This document shows, piece by piece, positions 5,820 through 7,854 of a stretch of DNA of 7,854 nt (its first letter is position 1; each line of letters starts with the position of its first letter). Origin of the DNA: Methanobacteriota archaeon (lineage in GTDB: Archaea; Halobacteriota; Syntropharchaeia; DAOWMC01); the NCBI GenBank assembly GCA_030643285.1, contig DAOWMC010000044.1:1-7854 (forward strand), written 5' to 3'. A program made the position numbers and the translations under genes. The notes beneath the pieces were generated by a model. It worked only from the letters and a program-made list of their open reading frames with translations. It had not been told where the DNA came from and did no database searches.

Positions 5820-7601
5820 ATGGTTAAGATAGATCCTAAAAAGCAATTGGAAAAGATACTCCCGAGGGAAAGAGCAAGTGCACAGTATAAGTTTTTGAAA
5901 GAAGTTTACGCTCAAAGTGGTGAAAATGTTGATCCAATGGATGTAGTAGATCACAATATGTATCGGAGGGGTGGACTTCAACAGAGTAGAACAAAGAGGG
6001 AATTCACGGAATGGGGAAAAAAGATTGCGGTGGAAAGGGGCATACCATCTTATAACAGGGAGGTAGGAATACCACTCGGGCAGCGATGGTTAACATCCGG
6101 ACGTGCCCCTGGGACAGATACCTTCATAACTTTTGATGATGTAAACTTCTTCAACAATACCGCATTACAACAATGTATTGATGATATAAGAAGGACTGTA
6201 ATTGTAAATCTGGATGTCCCGCACAGGACAATTCAACTTAGACTTGGAAAAGAGATCTCCCCCGAGACAATGAACCTGTATATGGAAACACTTCAGCACA
6301 GATTGGCCGGTGGTGCGGTTATTCAGGAGCATATGTCGGAGGTGCACCCGGGATTGACTTCTGATGCGTATGGTAAGGTATTTACGGGGGATGATGAACT
6401 GGCCGATCAGTTCGATCGTAGATATATACTAAATATAGATAAAGCGTTTCATCCACAAAGGGCCGAGATGATGAAGGTGGGAATAGGTTCCAAGCTATGT
6501 CTGGCACTTCATGAACCAACATTGAGGATTAGAAACATGGATGGTGGGGCGGTTGTGAGAAGTGCCGCTCAATCTACAACGATGGCTTTTGTTGCAACAT
6601 ACAGGTTAACAGGAGAATCGGTTTTATCAGATATAGCTTTTTCAACGAGGCATGCCCAGCAGATAAGGATGGGGGAAAATTTATGGGCCAACAGGGCACG
6701 TTCGCCAAATGAGATTGGTGGGATGCCTTTTGGATACCTTGCAGACACATGTTCAGCAGAGGCCGATATCCCACCAATTCCAATAATGGAAACAATGTCA
6801 TCTGGAGACTGGGACCTTATGGAAGGGCCAATGAATGCGATGATGGAAGGATTCCAGATGTATGTGGAGATATGCGAAAATATTTGGCTTGGGCAGTTCA
6901 TGGCGGGAGGGATTGGTTTTCCTTCGGCGGGATTGGGGTTATTGGGTGGCTTTCAAAGCATATTTGATGTGGGGACACTCAAGGACTTTGAAGGCATGTC
7001 AATGATGACCGGAATGATGACCGGTCACGATCGAATGCCTGCAAAATGGGATGCCATAAGGCCATTCATCCACATGCTTGTTCATATGGTGATGGACATG
7101 CTGGATAAGTACCCGACGATGATGGAATTTTTATGGGGTGGTGCACACAGAATATATCCTATTGGTAGTGTTGGGTCATTTGGGGCATTTCTCACAGGTG
7201 ATTCATTAATCGGACTGCAAGGTGTTCACTATTGTATCGGGGTTCTGGCAAAAGAAGGGTGGCTTAGAACCGGTTGGTCCGGTCAGGAGGTACAACATCA
7301 TGCAGGTCCGCCATATTCATGTTCACTCAGGGCGGAGGAAGGTGGGGTACCTGAATTGAGGGGGCTTAATTATCCGATTGTGTCATATACGGCAGTTGGT
7401 AGCAGTCAATCAACAAACTGTACATATGCCGCAATGCTTGGTAGGGGTTCAGCATGGACAACGAGCCCACTGATAAAGGTTGCATTTGCTGATTGTGACT
7501 TAGCATTTGACTTTGGTCACCCGATACATGAATTCGTTAAAGGGGCAGCCAGAGAGTTTGAACCTGCGGGAGAGCGAGATCTGATAAGACCCTCAAAATG
7601 A
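5820..7601 (+). CDS. mcrA: Divergent alkyl-coenzyme M reductase, alpha subunit (McrA/AcrA)
   Basis: This is the catalytic alpha subunit, which binds nickel F430, CoM and CoB. Family motifs are unmistakable: WGKKIAVERGIPSYN (65-79), PLGQRW (85-90), DDIRRTVIVNLD (121-132), GGAVIQEHM (164-172), VFTGDDELAD (187-196), GGMPFGYLAD (300-309), ELRGLNYP (512-519) and EFEPAGER (579-586). By alignment with the Methanothermobacter enzyme, Gln169 is the F430 nickel ligand Gln147; His278 and Arg292 match methylated His257 and Arg271; Gly488 matches thioglycine Gly445; Phe367 matches Phe330. Others differ: Ala370 for catalytic Tyr333, Trp486 for Phe443, Ser487 for Tyr444, His443 for Gln400, His493 for Asp450 and Ala495 for Cys452. 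At 593 residues it is longer than the usual ~550, with a 16-residue gain in the 312-345 region. The altered pocket suggests a multi-carbon alkane or alkyl-CoM substrate; that is inference. Last gene of the operon; ATG 5820 follows a weak GTGAT site. Confidence 0.95.
   Translation: MVKIDPKKQLEKILPRERASAQYKFLKEVYAQSGENVDPMDVVDHNMYRRGGLQQSRTKREFTEWGKKIAVERGIPSYNREVGIPLGQRWLTSGRAPGTDTFITFDDVNFFNNTALQQCIDDIRRTVIVNLDVPHRTIQLRLGKEISPETMNLYMETLQHRLAGGAVIQEHMSEVHPGLTSDAYGKVFTGDDELADQFDRRYILNIDKAFHPQRAEMMKVGIGSKLCLALHEPTLRIRNMDGGAVVRSAAQSTTMAFVATYRLTGESVLSDIAFSTRHAQQIRMGENLWANRARSPNEIGGMPFGYLADTCSAEADIPPIPIMETMSSGDWDLMEGPMNAMMEGFQMYVEICENIWLGQFMAGGIGFPSAGLGLLGGFQSIFDVGTLKDFEGMSMMTGMMTGHDRMPAKWDAIRPFIHMLVHMVMDMLDKYPTMMEFLWGGAHRIYPIGSVGSFGAFLTGDSLIGLQGVHYCIGVLAKEGWLRTGWSGQEVQHHAGPPYSCSLRAEEGGVPELRGLNYPIVSYTAVGSSQSTNCTYAAMLGRGSAWTTSPLIKVAFADCDLAFDFGHPIHEFVKGAAREFEPAGERDLIRPSK
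7001..7024 (+). repeat. 12-bp perfect tandem repeat inside mcrA
   Basis: AATGATGACCGG occurs twice in a row (7001-7012 and 7013-7024) and encodes MMTG-MMTG at McrA residues 395-402. It keeps the reading frame and sits in a methionine-rich stretch not typical of McrA. It looks like a small in-frame duplication. Confidence 0.85.
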
Positions 7602-7617
7602 GGTCAACTGCCTCATT
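7591..7617 (+). terminator. Overlapping alternative hairpins at the mcrA stop
   Basis: AATGAGG (7597-7603) pairs with CCTCATT (7611-7617), a 7-bp stem with a 7-base loop that includes the mcrA stop codon. The same TGAGG can instead pair with CCTCA at 7591-7595 around a 3-base loop. The two structures exclude each other. No U-tract follows, so a factor-independent terminator is uncertain; mRNA 3'-end protection or processing is an alternative. Confidence 0.35.
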
Positions 7618-7628
7618 CTACCCTATCC

Positions 7629-7645
7629 GATCTCCGCTGGAGATC
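7629..7645 (+). repeat. Intergenic hairpin, 7-bp stem
   Basis: GATCTCC and GGAGATC form a perfect 7-bp stem around the 3-base loop GCT. It is the second hairpin in the spacer after mcrA. Its role is unknown; it could be part of a 3' untranslated region, a terminator array or a small RNA. Confidence 0.5.
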
Positions 7646-7662
7646 CGACTAAAAGTGAATAG

Positions 7663-7675
7663 AGGGATTTTCCCT
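7663..7675 (+). repeat. Intergenic hairpin, 5-bp stem
   Basis: AGGGA and TCCCT pair around a TTT loop. This is the weakest of the spacer hairpins, but it shares their 3-base loop and lies between them. Confidence 0.35.
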
Positions 7676-7705
7676 TAAATAATGCCTGATCCTTGATTGG
7701 GCTAA

Positions 7706-7724
7706 ATCTCGCCGAAGGCGAGAT
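7706..7724 (+). repeat. Intergenic hairpin, 8-bp GC-rich stem
   Basis: ATCTCGCC and GGCGAGAT form a perfect 8-bp stem around GAA. It resembles short dispersed intergenic palindromes, but only one copy is present in this window. Confidence 0.5.
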
Positions 7725-7726
7725 AT

Positions 7727-7749
7727 GACGTATGGCTTTGCCATACGTC
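7727..7749 (+). repeat. Intergenic hairpin, 10-bp stem
   Basis: GACGTATGGC and GCCATACGTC form a perfect 10-bp stem around TTT, extendable by a T-G and an A-T pair. It begins two bases after the previous hairpin and is the strongest of the series. It ends about 20 bases before the GGAGG site of the next gene, so it may belong to that gene's leader or promoter region. Confidence 0.55.
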
Positions 7750-7783
7750 GTCGAAATAACGAAACTATTGGAGGAAGTGAAAA

Positions 7784-7854
7784 ATGACAAATCTTGGAGT
7801 AGTTATAACAGAAAAAGAAAAAGAACATTTTAAAGGAAGGGGGCCACTGCCAGA
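7784..7854 (+). CDS. Start of an unrecognised gene, cut by the window edge
   Basis: An open frame begins at ATG 7784 behind a strong ribosome binding site (GGAGG at 7770-7774) and runs off the window after 23 complete codons. The visible N-terminus starts MTNLGVVITEKEKEHFKGRG and is lysine- and glutamate-rich. Too little is visible to name a family. Its distance from mcrA and the hairpins between them suggest a separate transcript or differential expression, but co-transcription is possible. Confidence 0.65.
   Translation, partial: MTNLGVVITEKEKEHFKGRGPLP

Noticed and set aside
6569..6901. Antisense open frame of 110 codons inside mcrA
   Set aside because: It mirrors the conserved McrA coding sequence and shows no independent coding signal.
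7597..7749. CRISPR array or tRNA in the spacer after mcrA
   Set aside because: The hairpins are all different in sequence, with no regularly repeated unit, and no cloverleaf or tRNA T-loop sequence is visible.

Overview
The window is archaeal. It carries genes for all three subunits of a methyl-coenzyme M reductase (MCR) type enzyme, a family known only from archaea. Expression signals fit: a TATA box precedes the first gene, and most ribosome binding sites are variants of GGTGAT, complementary to the archaeal 16S rRNA 3' end. The alpha subunit is strongly divergent around the catalytic pocket. It has lost the equivalent of Tyr333 and several modified residues. This points to an alkyl-CoM reductase (ACR, activating alkanes larger than methane), as in Syntrophoarchaeia and other archaea with divergent MCRs, rather than to a normal methanogen or ANME enzyme. 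The lineage and the substrate are inferences.

Layout, all on the + strand. Bases 1-233 are AT-rich upstream DNA with a TATA box at 177-186. A compact run of seven genes follows: mcrB (234-1622), mcrG (1623-2414), an unrecognised 434-residue protein X1 (2419-3723), an unrecognised 122-residue Cys/His protein Y1 (3732-4100), X2, a 439-residue paralog of X1 (4105-5424), Y2, a 126-residue paralog of Y1 (5434-5814), and mcrA (5820-7601). Gene spacing is 0-9 bases, and several ribosome binding sites overlap the previous stop codon, so this looks like one translationally coupled operon. After mcrA, about 180 noncoding bases hold a run of five short hairpins. A new gene with a good GGAGG site then begins at 7784 and runs off the window.

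The main novelty is the X1-Y1-X2-Y2 block, a tandemly duplicated two-gene cassette inserted between mcrG and mcrA. I do not recognise either family. The usual accessory genes mcrD and mcrC are absent. The cassette's position and duplication make it a candidate accessory, maturation or extra-subunit module for this divergent reductase. How it works cannot be read from the sequence.
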